Of a stretch of DNA of 64,000 nucleotides, positions 17,154 to 25,129 are shown one piece after another. The notes under the pieces are model-generated. The model saw nothing but the letters and a program-made list of their open reading frames with translations. It ran no database searches and had not been told where the DNA came from. Numbering within the stretch: the stretch's first letter is position 1; every line of letters begins with the position of its first letter. The position numbers were made by a program, and so were the translations under genes. Origin of the DNA: Curtobacterium flaccumfaciens (lineage in GTDB: Bacteria; Actinomycetota; Actinomycetes; Actinomycetales; Microbacteriaceae); contig NZ_SNVW01000001.1 in the NCBI RefSeq assembly GCF_004361695.1, positions 124,001 to 188,000 on the forward strand, written 5' to 3'.

Positions 17154-19139
17154 TCACGAGCGCACCGCGGTGGTCGTCGGGTCGGTCGTCGGGAACACGA
17201 CCGTCAGGGTGGTGCCGTCGCGCTCGACCGACGCGGGGCGGAACGCGCTGGACACGGCGTCGAGGGTGGCCTCGGTGCGCGTCGCGGCCTCGGCGCTCGA
17301 CGCGTGCAGGACGACGCGCCGGAACGTCTGACCGTCCTCGCCGGTGAGCGGGGTGAACCGGTCGACGCGGACCGAGCGGTCGGCGAGGACCTGGCCGAGC
17401 GCGATCATCGCCCGGGAGTCCACCTGGCCGGCACGGAACTGCGACCGGGTCCCCGCGTCGGCCTCGAGCGCGGGGTTGTCGGCGAGCTGCGTGCCGAGCG
17501 TCTTCCGCTCGTCCGCGGCCCGGTCGATCGCCCGCTGCGCGGCGGCCTGCCCCTCGGAGTTGATCTGCCGGACGTCGACCTGCTGGTCGCCAGTGCCGAA
17601 GGAGGCGACGGTCGTGGAGTTCTCGATCGCCTGACGGACGTCGGACGAGGAGTTCCCGCCGGTGCGCATCGAGTCGGTCGTCACGACGTAGTCGGAGTCC
17701 TTCCACCCGTTCGGCGACTGGCGTTCGACGGCTCCGTCGGTGTCGAGCTTGTAGTACCAGACGACGTTGTCGCGGGCGAAGCCGTCGTTCACGAGGTCGA
17801 CCCACATGGCGTCGTCGACGAGCATCCGGGAGCGCTTGTCGACGTTGTCGCCGATCCAGTTCTCGGCCTGCGCCATCGGCCGGTCGAGGTCGGTCACCAG
17901 GAACCCCCGGAGCTGCGAGCCCCAGAGCGGCACGGCGACCACCAGCGCGGCGGCGGTGACGAGTGCCCACGCCCCGCCGAGCACTCGGCGCGAGGCCCCG
18001 CGCACGCGGTTCCGGGCACGGAACGCGGTCCTGCCGGTCACGGCGAGCACGGCCCGCTCGGCGACGAACGCCACCAGGAGGGCGCCGAGCGGCACGAGCA
18101 TGATCACGTACGGCACGGGCAGGTACCCGTTCGGACGGAACATGAACACGAGCAGGAAGACGAGCATCGCGGCGAGCGGCCGGACCCGGCGCAGGAACAG
18201 CCCCACGACGGCCGCGGCGGAGCCGAGCACGATGAAGACGGGGTCGAGCGCCCACCACTGGGCGGCGGCCTCGTTCGCCAGGCTGCCCCCGGTGAAGAGC
18301 GAACCGCTCGCCTGCCGGCTGCCGAGCTGGTACGTGACGCCCTCGAGGAGGCTGACCTTCCCGGGGCTCGGCAGCAGCTCGCCCTTGACCGCGGCGAGCA
18401 GGAGGTACCCGCCACCGATCACGGCGAGGACGGCCCCGGCGACGCTCAGCGTGTACCGGCGGGTGCTCGGGTCGGCGCGGCGGACGGCCATCCAGACGAT
18501 GAACGGCAGTGCGAGCAGGTAGGTCTCCTTGCTGAGCACGGCGATCCCCAGGCAGGCTGCGGCGCCGACGAACCCGGCGAGCTGCTGCCGACGGTTGAGG
18601 ACCAGGACGAACGCGGCGAGGAGCCACGGCGTTGCGACGTTGTCGATGTACACCGTGCGGTGGTACTGCAGCGCGAGCGGCGACAGCCCGAACACCAGCA
18701 CGGCGACGGCGCTCGCGGGACGGGACATCCCGAGCCGGCGACCGAGCACGAACACCAGGACGGCGGAGACCGCGGCGAAGAACACCATGGCCTCACGGGC
18801 GGCCTCGACGGCGAACGGGTAGCGCGCGAACGCCCCGGTCAGCGAGGTGTAGCCGGCGATCTGGATCCAGCCGAGCGGCGGGTGGTCGTACCAGTACGTG
18901 TAGTGGGTGAGTTCGCCGAGGTGCGTGATGGCCCACGCCTGCGCGGTGTACGTGCCCTCGTCGTCGATGCGCTGCGGGGTGCCGCCCGTGTTCCAGGCCT
19001 GGGCGAGCGCCGCGATCGCGACGACGGGCAGGACCCACGCCAGGCTCCTGGCGTGCACCCGGAACCACGCGCGGACACCAGTGGCGGGACGGATGCCCCG
19101 GATCGGGATGCCGGTGGTGTTCGTGATGCCGGCGGTCAT
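17154..19139 (-). CDS. GT39/ArnT-like membrane glycosyltransferase
   Basis: 661 residues, about 10-12 membrane segments in the first two thirds and a soluble C-terminal domain. The first extracytoplasmic loop holds RIDDEGTYTAQAWA and TYWYDHPPLGW, the acidic-motif region of GT-C protein mannosyl/aminoarabinose transferases; later SKETYLLALPF also fits. These use polyprenyl-phosphate sugars outside the membrane. It likely modifies a polymer or protein with a sugar from the polyprenol-phosphate-mannose synthase at 13227 (inference). ATG overlaps the GT2 stop by 4 bp. Confidence 0.85.
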   Translation of the reverse strand: MTAGITNTTGIPIRGIRPATGVRAWFRVHARSLAWVLPVVAIAALAQAWNTGGTPQRIDDEGTYTAQAWAITHLGELTHYTYWYDHPPLGWIQIAGYTSLTGAFARYPFAVEAAREAMVFFAAVSAVLVFVLGRRLGMSRPASAVAVLVFGLSPLALQYHRTVYIDNVATPWLLAAFVLVLNRRQQLAGFVGAAACLGIAVLSKETYLLALPFIVWMAVRRADPSTRRYTLSVAGAVLAVIGGGYLLLAAVKGELLPSPGKVSLLEGVTYQLGSRQASGSLFTGGSLANEAAAQWWALDPVFIVLGSAAAVVGLFLRRVRPLAAMLVFLLVFMFRPNGYLPVPYVIMLVPLGALLVAFVAERAVLAVTGRTAFRARNRVRGASRRVLGGAWALVTAAALVVAVPLWGSQLRGFLVTDLDRPMAQAENWIGDNVDKRSRMLVDDAMWVDLVNDGFARDNVVWYYKLDTDGAVERQSPNGWKDSDYVVTTDSMRTGGNSSSDVRQAIENSTTVASFGTGDQQVDVRQINSEGQAAAQRAIDRAADERKTLGTQLADNPALEADAGTRSQFRAGQVDSRAMIALGQVLADRSVRVDRFTPLTGEDGQTFRRVVLHASSAEAATRTEATLDAVSSAFRPASVERDGTTLTVVFPTTDPTTTAVRS

Positions 19140-20581
19140 CGGGTGCCCCCGACCAGCACCGCGCCGACGACCTCGGACTGCTGCCCCGCGGTGCGGTGCT
19201 GCCCCGTGTGCTCCGTCTTCTCCCAGCCGTTCTGCTTCCGTGCGTGCCGGACCACGGCCCGGACGGCCGCCGCGGCGAGGAACACCTGGTACGGCACCAG
19301 CCCGAGGACGAGCTTCACGTAGTCACGGATGCGGACCTTCTCCTGGTAGAGGCGTCCGAACTCCCCGAGCCCGGCGATCTCCACCGCGAGCAGCATGAGC
19401 GTCGGCGCGAGCGGGATGAACGAGACGAGGGCGATGGCGGTCGGCACCTTGACGAACAGGATCATCACCACGCTGAGCGGGATGAGCAGTCCGGTGGCCG
19501 CCTGGATGAACGGCATGGTCAGCAGGTACCGGGCGAAGAAGCGCTGCTTCAGTGACGGGAGCTGCTTCCACTCGCCCTTCTCGAGCACCTGCAGGAAGCC
19601 CTGGTTCCACCGCGTGCGCTGCTTGAGCAGGGACGCGAACGTGGGCGGGGTCTCCTCGCGGGTGACGGCCTCGGGGCTGTACGCGACGACGACCTTGGCA
19701 CCGTCGGCGGACAGCCGGACCCCGAGCTCGCAGTCCTCGGCGAGGCAGTGCGCGTCCCAACCGTTCGACCAGTCGAGGCGCTCCTTCGTCACGAAGACGG
19801 TGTTGCCGCCGAGCGGGATGAACTTCGACTCGGCGTGGAAGTGCAGGCGGGAGCGGAACCAGAAGTAGTACTCGAGGACGTTCCGCAGCGACCACCAGCT
19901 CGACTTGAAGTTCATCAGCTGCACGCCGCCCTGGACGACGTCGGCGCCGGTCTCCTGGAAACGCGAGTCCACCAGCGACAGCAGCCGGGGGTAGACCTCG
20001 TCCTCGGCGTCGAACACCCCGACGACGTCGCCGGTCGCGTACTGCAGCGCGAGGTTCATCGCCTTCGGCTTGTTCTTCGGCAGGGTGTCGTCGACCACGA
20101 CCCGGATCAGGCCGGGGTGCCGGGCGGCGGCTTCGCGCACGACGCGGTCCGTGCCGGGATCGTCCTCGCCGACGATCGCGATGATCTCGAAGTCGGGGTG
20201 GTCCTGCGTCGCGAGCATGTCGAGCGTCTGCCCCATCACGTCCTCCTCGTGCCGGCCGGGCACCAGGAGCGTGAACCGGTGCGCCGCGGGACGCGGGGTG
20301 TCGCTGAAGCTCGTCGCCTTGAGCGCATCGCGCGACCGCCAGGCGTGCAGCATCCACCAGAGGGTGGACAGCGCGACCAACGTGAGGAGCACGGAGATCG
20401 CGATGAGGGTCGAGTAGCCGACCCACTCACCCAGCGACCAGGCGGTCTGCGGGCCCTGCCCCGTGCCTCCCGTCGGAACGTCGGTGGTACCCCGGTTCGG
20501 CACGTTCCCCGACGTGCCGGACTGGTTCCCCGGCTGCAGCAGGGGGCCTGCGGCGACCGTCAGCGTGGTCAAGATGGTCAT
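19136..20581 (-). CDS. Processive GT2 polysaccharide synthase (cellulose/hyaluronan-synthase-like)
   Basis: 481 residues. An N-terminal Gly/Thr-rich segment and a membrane helix (about 55-78) precede the GT2 domain: VFDAEDE (D191 and D194, metal/UDP site), EDCELG (282-287, catalytic base region) and QRTRW (321-325, the Q-x-x-R-W motif of processive synthases). Several membrane helices follow, forming the export channel. It probably polymerises a beta-linked glycan from a nucleotide sugar and extrudes it. The downstream GH8 supports a beta-glucan-type product. Overlaps both neighbours by 4 bp. Confidence 0.9.
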   Translation of the reverse strand: MTILTTLTVAAGPLLQPGNQSGTSGNVPNRGTTDVPTGGTGQGPQTAWSLGEWVGYSTLIAISVLLTLVALSTLWWMLHAWRSRDALKATSFSDTPRPAAHRFTLLVPGRHEEDVMGQTLDMLATQDHPDFEIIAIVGEDDPGTDRVVREAAARHPGLIRVVVDDTLPKNKPKAMNLALQYATGDVVGVFDAEDEVYPRLLSLVDSRFQETGADVVQGGVQLMNFKSSWWSLRNVLEYYFWFRSRLHFHAESKFIPLGGNTVFVTKERLDWSNGWDAHCLAEDCELGVRLSADGAKVVVAYSPEAVTREETPPTFASLLKQRTRWNQGFLQVLEKGEWKQLPSLKQRFFARYLLTMPFIQAATGLLIPLSVVMILFVKVPTAIALVSFIPLAPTLMLLAVEIAGLGEFGRLYQEKVRIRDYVKLVLGLVPYQVFLAAAAVRAVVRHARKQNGWEKTEHTGQHRTAGQQSEVVGAVLVGGTR

Positions 20582-21102
20582 TCGGCGAGCTCCTTCGTGC
20601 GACGAGCGTCGGTGGAACGGAAGACGAGGGCCTTGTACGCGGCGAACCGGAACGCGGTGCCGAGCACGAGACCCACGCCGTTGCCGGCGACGTTGTCGGC
20701 GAGGGTGGAGGTGAACCCGAGGACGTAGTGCGAGACGAAGAGGCACGCGGCGGCGATGCCCAGCCCGATCAGGTTGGTGAGCGCGAAGAGCACCCCTTCG
20801 CGGACGGTCTCCCGACGGCCGGTCTGCCGTTCGGCGCGGAACGTGATGAACCGGTTGCCGATCCACGCGACGGTGGTCGAGACGACGGCGGAGACGATCT
20901 TCGCGGCGATGGGCCCGTCGGGCATCACGGTCGCGCGGAGGAGGTTGTAGACGGCGAGGTCGATGACGAAGCAGACGGCACCGATCGTGCCGAAGGTCGC
21001 GAGCTGGCGCGCGAGGGCCAGCAGCCGTGGGAACGCACCGGGGCGCACGGATGGCACCGAGCCGGTGGTTGACACCACAACGGGGGTATCGGTCGAGGTC
21101 AT
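20578..21102 (-). CDS. GtrA family membrane protein
   Basis: 174 residues with four hydrophobic segments in the GtrA/PF04138 pattern (FGTIGAVCFVIDLAVYNLL; AWIGNRFITFRAE). GtrA-like proteins are thought to help move polyprenyl-linked sugars across the membrane. First gene of the polysaccharide operon, so it may support the lipid-linked donor of the GT39 enzyme. ATG 21102 has no clear ribosome site but is directly preceded by a G/C hairpin (21104-21118). Confidence 0.88.
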   Translation of the reverse strand: MTSTDTPVVVSTTGSVPSVRPGAFPRLLALARQLATFGTIGAVCFVIDLAVYNLLRATVMPDGPIAAKIVSAVVSTTVAWIGNRFITFRAERQTGRRETVREGVLFALTNLIGLGIAAACLFVSHYVLGFTSTLADNVAGNGVGLVLGTAFRFAAYKALVFRSTDARRTKELAE

Positions 21103-21103
21103 G

Positions 21104-21118
21104 CCCCCGATTCGGGGG
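21104..21118 (-). promoter_or_regulatory. Hairpin abutting the gtrA start codon
   Basis: CCCCCGA-T-TCGGGGG (7-bp perfect arms) lies one base upstream of the ATG of the operon's first gene. In mRNA it would cover the ribosome-binding position, so it may limit translation. Confidence 0.4.
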
Positions 21119-21271
21119 GCCTCGCGGGGTGGTTTGGGAGGGGTACGCACATACCCAGGGGGCTGCCAGATGCGCGACACGCGCTGTTCATCTTGCGGCC
21201 CGATGGCGTCGCTTTGCGGACTGCACACGACAGGATCGGCCCACGTCGTGTAGTGGGCCGGGCCCGGAACG

Positions 21272-21311
21272 GACGGGAGGCGCGGTGCCAGCCGGCACCG
21301 CGCCTCCTGTC
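21272..21311. repeat. Family A repeat past the aldo/keto reductase gene
   Basis: 18-bp arms (GACGGGAGGCGCGGTGCC and its complement) with one mismatch and a 4-bp centre, starting 15 bp beyond the stop codon of the reductase. It also lies upstream of the gtrA operon promoter region. Confidence 0.8.
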
Positions 21312-21326
21312 AGGGGTGGGTTGCGT

Positions 21327-22331
21327 CTACGCGGGGCGCGACGCCGGGCTGACGGTCTTCGACGCGTCGCGCTCCGGGATGTCGCCGAGCGCCTGGTCGA
21401 TCGCCTGCATGGCGTCGGCGTCGAGGGTGACCCCCGCGGCCTTGACGTTGTCGGTGACCTGCTCCGGACGCGAGGCGCCGACGATCGCACTCGCGACGTT
21501 CTCGTTCTGCAGGGTCCACGCGATCGCGAGCTGCGCGAGCGTGAGACCGGCCTGGTCGGCGACGGGCTGCAGACGCTGGACGGCTTCGAGGACCTCGTCG
21601 CGCATGAACCGCTTGATCATGTCCGCACCGCCCTTCTCGTCCGTGGCACGCGAGCCCTCGGGCAGGGGCTGACCGGGCTTGTACTTGCCGGTGAGGACGC
21701 CCTGCGCGATCGGCGACCAGACGATCTGGCTCAGTCCGAGCTGCTTCGAGGCCGGCACGACCTCGCCCTCGATGACGCGCCACAGCATCGAGTACTGCGG
21801 CTGGTTCGAGATGAGCTGGAAGCCGAGCTCCTTCGCGAGCGCGGCACCCGCACGGATCTGCTCGGCGTTCCACTCGCTGACGCCGATGTAGAGCGCCTTG
21901 CCCTGGCGGACCACGTCGGCGAAGGCCTGCATAGTCTCCTCGAGCGGGGTCTCGTGGTCGTAGCGGTGCGCCTGGTAGAGGTCGACGTAGTCGGTCTGCA
22001 GGCGGGTCAGCGACCCGTTGATCGACTCCGTGATGTGCTTGCGGGAGAGGCCGACGTCGTTGTGCTGCTTGGGGCCGGTCGGCCAGTACACCTTCGTGAA
22101 GACCTCGAGCCCGGCGCGTCGCTCCCCCTTGAGCGCCTCGCCGAGGACCTTCTCCGCCGCCGTGTTGGCGTACGTGTCCGCGGTGTCGAACGTGGTGATG
22201 CCGGCGTCGAGCGCTGCCCGCACGCACTGGGTGGCGACGTCGTTCTCGACCTGCGAGCCGTGCGTCAGCCAGTTGCCGTAGGTGATCTCGGAGATCTTGA
22301 GTCCGGAGTTGCCCAGGTACCTGAATTCCAT
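21327..22331 (-). CDS. Aldo/keto reductase (KCNAB/YghZ-like)
   Basis: 334 residues, NADPH-dependent (alpha/beta)8 oxidoreductase. The catalytic tetrad is visible: D49 and Y54 (FDTADTYAN), K80 (VFTKVYW), H122 (YQAHRYD). N-terminal FRYLGNSGLKISEITYGNW and PIAQGVLTGKYKPGQ match the potassium-channel-beta-subunit-like branch, which reduces assorted aldehydes. Physiological substrate unknown. ATG 22331 has no Shine-Dalgarno; TAGCGT lies 7 nt upstream, so the mRNA may be leaderless. Confidence 0.9.
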   Translation of the reverse strand: MEFRYLGNSGLKISEITYGNWLTHGSQVENDVATQCVRAALDAGITTFDTADTYANTAAEKVLGEALKGERRAGLEVFTKVYWPTGPKQHNDVGLSRKHITESINGSLTRLQTDYVDLYQAHRYDHETPLEETMQAFADVVRQGKALYIGVSEWNAEQIRAGAALAKELGFQLISNQPQYSMLWRVIEGEVVPASKQLGLSQIVWSPIAQGVLTGKYKPGQPLPEGSRATDEKGGADMIKRFMRDEVLEAVQRLQPVADQAGLTLAQLAIAWTLQNENVASAIVGASRPEQVTDNVKAAGVTLDADAMQAIDQALGDIPERDASKTVSPASRPA

Positions 22332-22338
22332 GGTCCTG

Positions 22339-22344
22339 ACGCTA
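22339..22344 (-). promoter_or_regulatory. -10 hexamer TAGCGT, leaderless-type
   Basis: The hexamer ends 7 nt before the ATG of the aldo/keto reductase; transcription would start at or next to the start codon. Confidence 0.4.
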
Positions 22345-22439
22345 TCGGGCTTCCGGCCGCCGTGAGGGGCCGTGCGAGTACCTGTGGAGAACGTGGGGTG
22401 CGCGGGGGGGGCGGCGGGCCGGGCGGCGGGGAGCGGTCG

Positions 22440-22707
22440 GCCGGCGGGGTTGGTCGGGCGGCGGGGTTGGTCGGGCGGGGGTTGGTCGGGCGGGGGCTGG
22501 TCGGGCGCGCGGGCCCCGCGAGCGGGCGAAATGCCAGCGCCCACCTGCCCGACCCACGAGCGGGCGAAATGCCAGCGTCAGCAGCTCCGCTCACCCTGGC
22601 ATCTCGCCCACTCGCGGACGCACCGCGCGCGGCGCCGCCGCCCCGTGCGCGAGCGGGCGGAACGCCCGACTCCGTCCGCGCCCGCACCCTGGTGATCCGC
22701 CCGCTCG
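22440..22707. repeat. Tandem repeats and family D repeat cluster
   Basis: The ~475-bp gap between divergent genes (22332-22808) holds no credible gene. From 22440 to 22502, GGTTGGTCGGGCG units repeat four times. Family D copies follow: CGAGCGGGCGAAATGCCAG at 22519 and 22557, its inverse CTGGCATCTCGCCCACTCG at 22596-22614, and a CGAGCGGGCGGA/TCCGCCCGCTCG pair at 22650-22707. The 22557 and 22596 copies can form a 19-bp stem with two mismatches. Confidence 0.75.
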
Positions 22708-22808
22708 ACGGGGGCCAGTCCTCCTCCACAGGCGCGTTGCGAGCGCGACCGTCCACACTGGAGGCACGACTCACCCCGCACCCGTCGGCTCGGCTCGACC
22801 ATGTGGAG

Positions 22809-23741
22809 ATGACCGCCAGAAGTCGTCTCCCGTTGGCCCTGCGGGACTGTTCCTTCCGGGTACGGAACGCCCTGCACCGGGGAGTGTCCCGGGGGCGCTT
22901 GGACGCCAAGGACCTGTTCCGCCCGTTCCACGGCATCCGTTCCGCGACGATGCCGAACACCGTCGAGGAACGCGCACGGGCGCTGGCTCCTCGACTGCGC
23001 CCCGACCAGGTGTTCAGCCACGTCACGGCGGCGGCGATCCTCGGCGTGCCGCTCCCCCGTCGCGTCGAGCGCGATGCACGCCTGCACGTCACGACGATCG
23101 GCGTCGACCAGGCGCTGCGGGTTCGCGGCGCCGTGGGGCACCGTGCGAGGTACGGCACGGTGCGGATGACCATGTCGCGTGGTGTCCCGATCAGCAACCC
23201 TGCCGACACCTTCGTCGCACTCGGCAGGCTGTTGACGCTCGACGAGCTGATCATCGCCGGCGACGCACTGGTCGGGACGCTCGGCTGGGCCATGCTCGAT
23301 GAGCTCTTTGCAGCCGTTCGTCGACGCCGAGGCATCCGGGGCATCGTCAAGCTCCGGCTCGCCCTCGAGGAGATCCGTACCGGTTCCCGCTCTCCCGGCG
23401 AGACCCGGACGCGATTGGCCCTCCTGCGCCGGGGTCTCCCGGAGCCCCGGTTGAACCACGACGTCGTCGTCGACGGCCGGTGGGTCGCGTGCGTCGACCT
23501 CGCCTACCCGGCCGCGCGGGTGGCGATCGAGTACGAGAGCGACCTCCACCGGACCGACCCCGCCACGTTCAAGAAGGACCTGACCCGAGGCGAGCACCTG
23601 AAGGACGTCGGTTGGTGGCTCGTCCGGGCGACCGCTGACGATGTCGGTCGGGACGTCGAGCGCTTCGTCCGGCGCGTTCGTCGACTCCTCGAGACGGGGA
23701 TCAGCGGGAGTCACGACACGCGCTTTGCGACACTTCAGTGA
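22809..23741 (+). CDS. AbiEi-like/DUF559-type orphan protein (paralogue 1)
   Basis: 310 residues. The N-terminal half resembles AbiEi-type winged-helix/regulator domains (DQVFSHVTAAAILGVPLP). The C-terminal half has an endonuclease-like DUF559/VSR fold pattern: SRSPGETRTRLALL, then DLAYPAARVAIEYESDLHR with the acidic/Lys-type residues of PD-(D/E)XK enzymes. No partner AbiEii-type toxin is adjacent. A paralogue lies at 49427-50377. Function unknown; such single genes are scattered in actinobacterial genomes. The ATG at 22809 has a poor ribosome site, so the true start may differ (ATG near 22950 possible). Confidence 0.65.
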   Translation: MTARSRLPLALRDCSFRVRNALHRGVSRGRLDAKDLFRPFHGIRSATMPNTVEERARALAPRLRPDQVFSHVTAAAILGVPLPRRVERDARLHVTTIGVDQALRVRGAVGHRARYGTVRMTMSRGVPISNPADTFVALGRLLTLDELIIAGDALVGTLGWAMLDELFAAVRRRRGIRGIVKLRLALEEIRTGSRSPGETRTRLALLRRGLPEPRLNHDVVVDGRWVACVDLAYPAARVAIEYESDLHRTDPATFKKDLTRGEHLKDVGWWLVRATADDVGRDVERFVRRVRRLLETGISGSHDTRFATLQ

Positions 23742-23745
23742 ACAA

Positions 23746-23763
23746 TGGTTGACGCTTCAACCA
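23746..23763. promoter_or_regulatory. Operator-like palindrome in the yceI promoter
   Basis: TGGTTGA-CGCT-TCAACCA is a perfect 7-bp inverted repeat overlapping a -35-like TTGACG (23749-23754). TTGA-n-TCAA spacing is typical of MarR-family operators, and yceI genes are often under MarR control. No MarR gene is in the window. Confidence 0.5.
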
Positions 23764-23866
23764 AAAGGGTGCACACTGGCGTAGCATCAACTTCGATGCG
23801 GGCGCATGGATCGGGGCTCCGGTTCGTCCGCGTCGCACTCAGACTCTCGTTCGGAAGAAGGACACC

Positions 23867-24427
23867 ATGACGCTCACCTCCGCAACCGTTCCCGGCTACC
23901 AGACCGGCACCTGGAAGATCGACCCGACCCACTCCGAGGTCACCTTCTCGGTCCGCCACCTCGCGATCAGCAAGGTCAAGGGCAAGTTCGAGACCTTCGA
24001 CGCGACCGTCGTCACGGCCGAGAACCCGCTCGAGTCGACCGTCGAGGCCAGCATCGACGTCGCGTCGATCAACACCGGCCAGGAGCAGCGCGACCAGCAC
24101 CTCAAGACCAGCGACTTCTTCCTCACCGAGGAGCACCCGCAGCTCACCTTCCGCTCCACGAGCATCGAGGCCAAGGGCGACGACCTGCACATCGCCGGCG
24201 ACCTCACCCTCCGCGGTGTCACCAAGCCGGTCGTCCTCAAGGCCGAGCTCGGCGGCTTCACGACCGACGGCTACGGCCAGGTCAAGTTCGGCGCCGAGGC
24301 GACGACCAAGATCGACCGCACCGAGTTCGGCGTGAACTGGAACGCTGCGCTCGAGGCCGGCGGCTTCACGCTCGGCAACGACGTCACGATCAACCTCGAC
24401 GTCCAGTTCGTCCTCCAGGCGGCCTGA
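23867..24427 (+). CDS. yceI: YceI family protein
   Basis: 186 residues, full-length YceI lipocalin-like beta-barrel: YQTGTWKIDPTHSEVTFSVRH at the N-terminus, then DLTLRGVTKPV and DRTEFGVNW. The family binds polyisoprenoid lipids such as quinone precursors. No signal peptide, so it is cytoplasmic, as is usual in actinobacteria. AAGGA at 4-5 nt from the ATG. The region upstream is more A/T-rich than its surroundings, and the gene ends in a clear hairpin. Confidence 0.94.
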   Translation: MTLTSATVPGYQTGTWKIDPTHSEVTFSVRHLAISKVKGKFETFDATVVTAENPLESTVEASIDVASINTGQEQRDQHLKTSDFFLTEEHPQLTFRSTSIEAKGDDLHIAGDLTLRGVTKPVVLKAELGGFTTDGYGQVKFGAEATTKIDRTEFGVNWNAALEAGGFTLGNDVTINLDVQFVLQAA

Positions 24428-24487
24428 GTCCCGACGGATTCGTCGCCCTGCTGAGGGCACCGAACAGCACGACCCGAAACAGCAGGC

Positions 24488-24525
24488 GAACGCCCCGGCT
24501 CCTCCCCCACGGAGCCGGGGCGTTC
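24488..24525 (+). terminator. Hairpin after yceI
   Basis: Perfect 15-bp arms (GAACGCCCCGGCTCC and complement) with an 8-nt loop, 60 bp past the yceI stop. No T-tract follows, as is common for high-G+C terminators. Confidence 0.75.
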
Positions 24526-24579
24526 GTCGTCCCCGCCCTGTCTCGCACCTGCCCGCCCCGCCGGCTGGCCGCCCTCGGC

Positions 24580-24891
24580 CGAGCGGGCGAAATGCCAGGG
24601 TCGATAACGATCGTGACGGGTGGCTTCAGCCCGCTCGCCCGGCTCGGGGGCACAGAAGGCTGGCGGCGCCGGACGGGACGAAGCGCGGCGCGCTCGGGGT
24701 GCTCGAGCGGGCTCGAGCGGGCTCGAGCGGGCTCGAGGACGAGCGGGCGAAAGACCGGGGTCACCTCGGCGTCCCGCCCCGGCATTTCTCCCGCTCGCGC
24801 GCGGCGGGCCGTCAGGAGACGGGAGGGCACCGGCGAGCGGGCGCAGCTGCGGGGTTGCACGCTCCGCTCACGCGGGTGTTTCGCCCGCTCG
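24580..24891. repeat. Family D repeat cluster with a 10-bp tandem repeat
   Basis: Family D cores occur at 24580 (CGAGCGGGCGAAATGCCAG), about 24739 (CGAGCGGGCGAAAGACCGG), inverted at 24777-24797 (GGCATTTCTCCCGCTCG), at 24834 and inverted at 24879-24891. Adjacent direct/inverted pairs can form hairpins. Between them, CTCGAGCGGG is repeated three times (about 24711-24735). The 700-bp gap from 24428 to 25129 shows no gene. Confidence 0.75.
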
Positions 24892-25019
24892 CGGGTGGGG
24901 GCGGGCGTAGCGTTGCACCGCACGCACCACGCCCGGACACGCACCACCCCCGGGCAAGCACGCGGCACCGCGGCGCGCGCGGGAATCCGCCCGGGGCCGC
25001 GCGGGTTGCAGGCGAGCAC

Positions 25020-25110
25020 GAGCCACAAGCCACACCCCCACACGCCACACCCACCCGCGACACCCGCCACACCCACCCGCCGCACCCGACGCACACGCAC
25101 ACGAAGACCC
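25020..25110. repeat. C/A-rich low-complexity stretch
   Basis: Strongly strand-biased CACACCC/CCACACCCACCCG-type sequence directly upstream of the DinB-like gene. It ends just before the ribosome site AGAGGAG of the gene at 25130. Confidence 0.6.
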
Positions 25111-25129
25111 GACGAAGAGGAGCACCACC

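Noticed and set aside
14762..21102. Polysaccharide region as a recently acquired island
   Set aside because: Base composition and codon choice look like the neighbours, and no tRNA, integrase or flanking direct repeats were seen.
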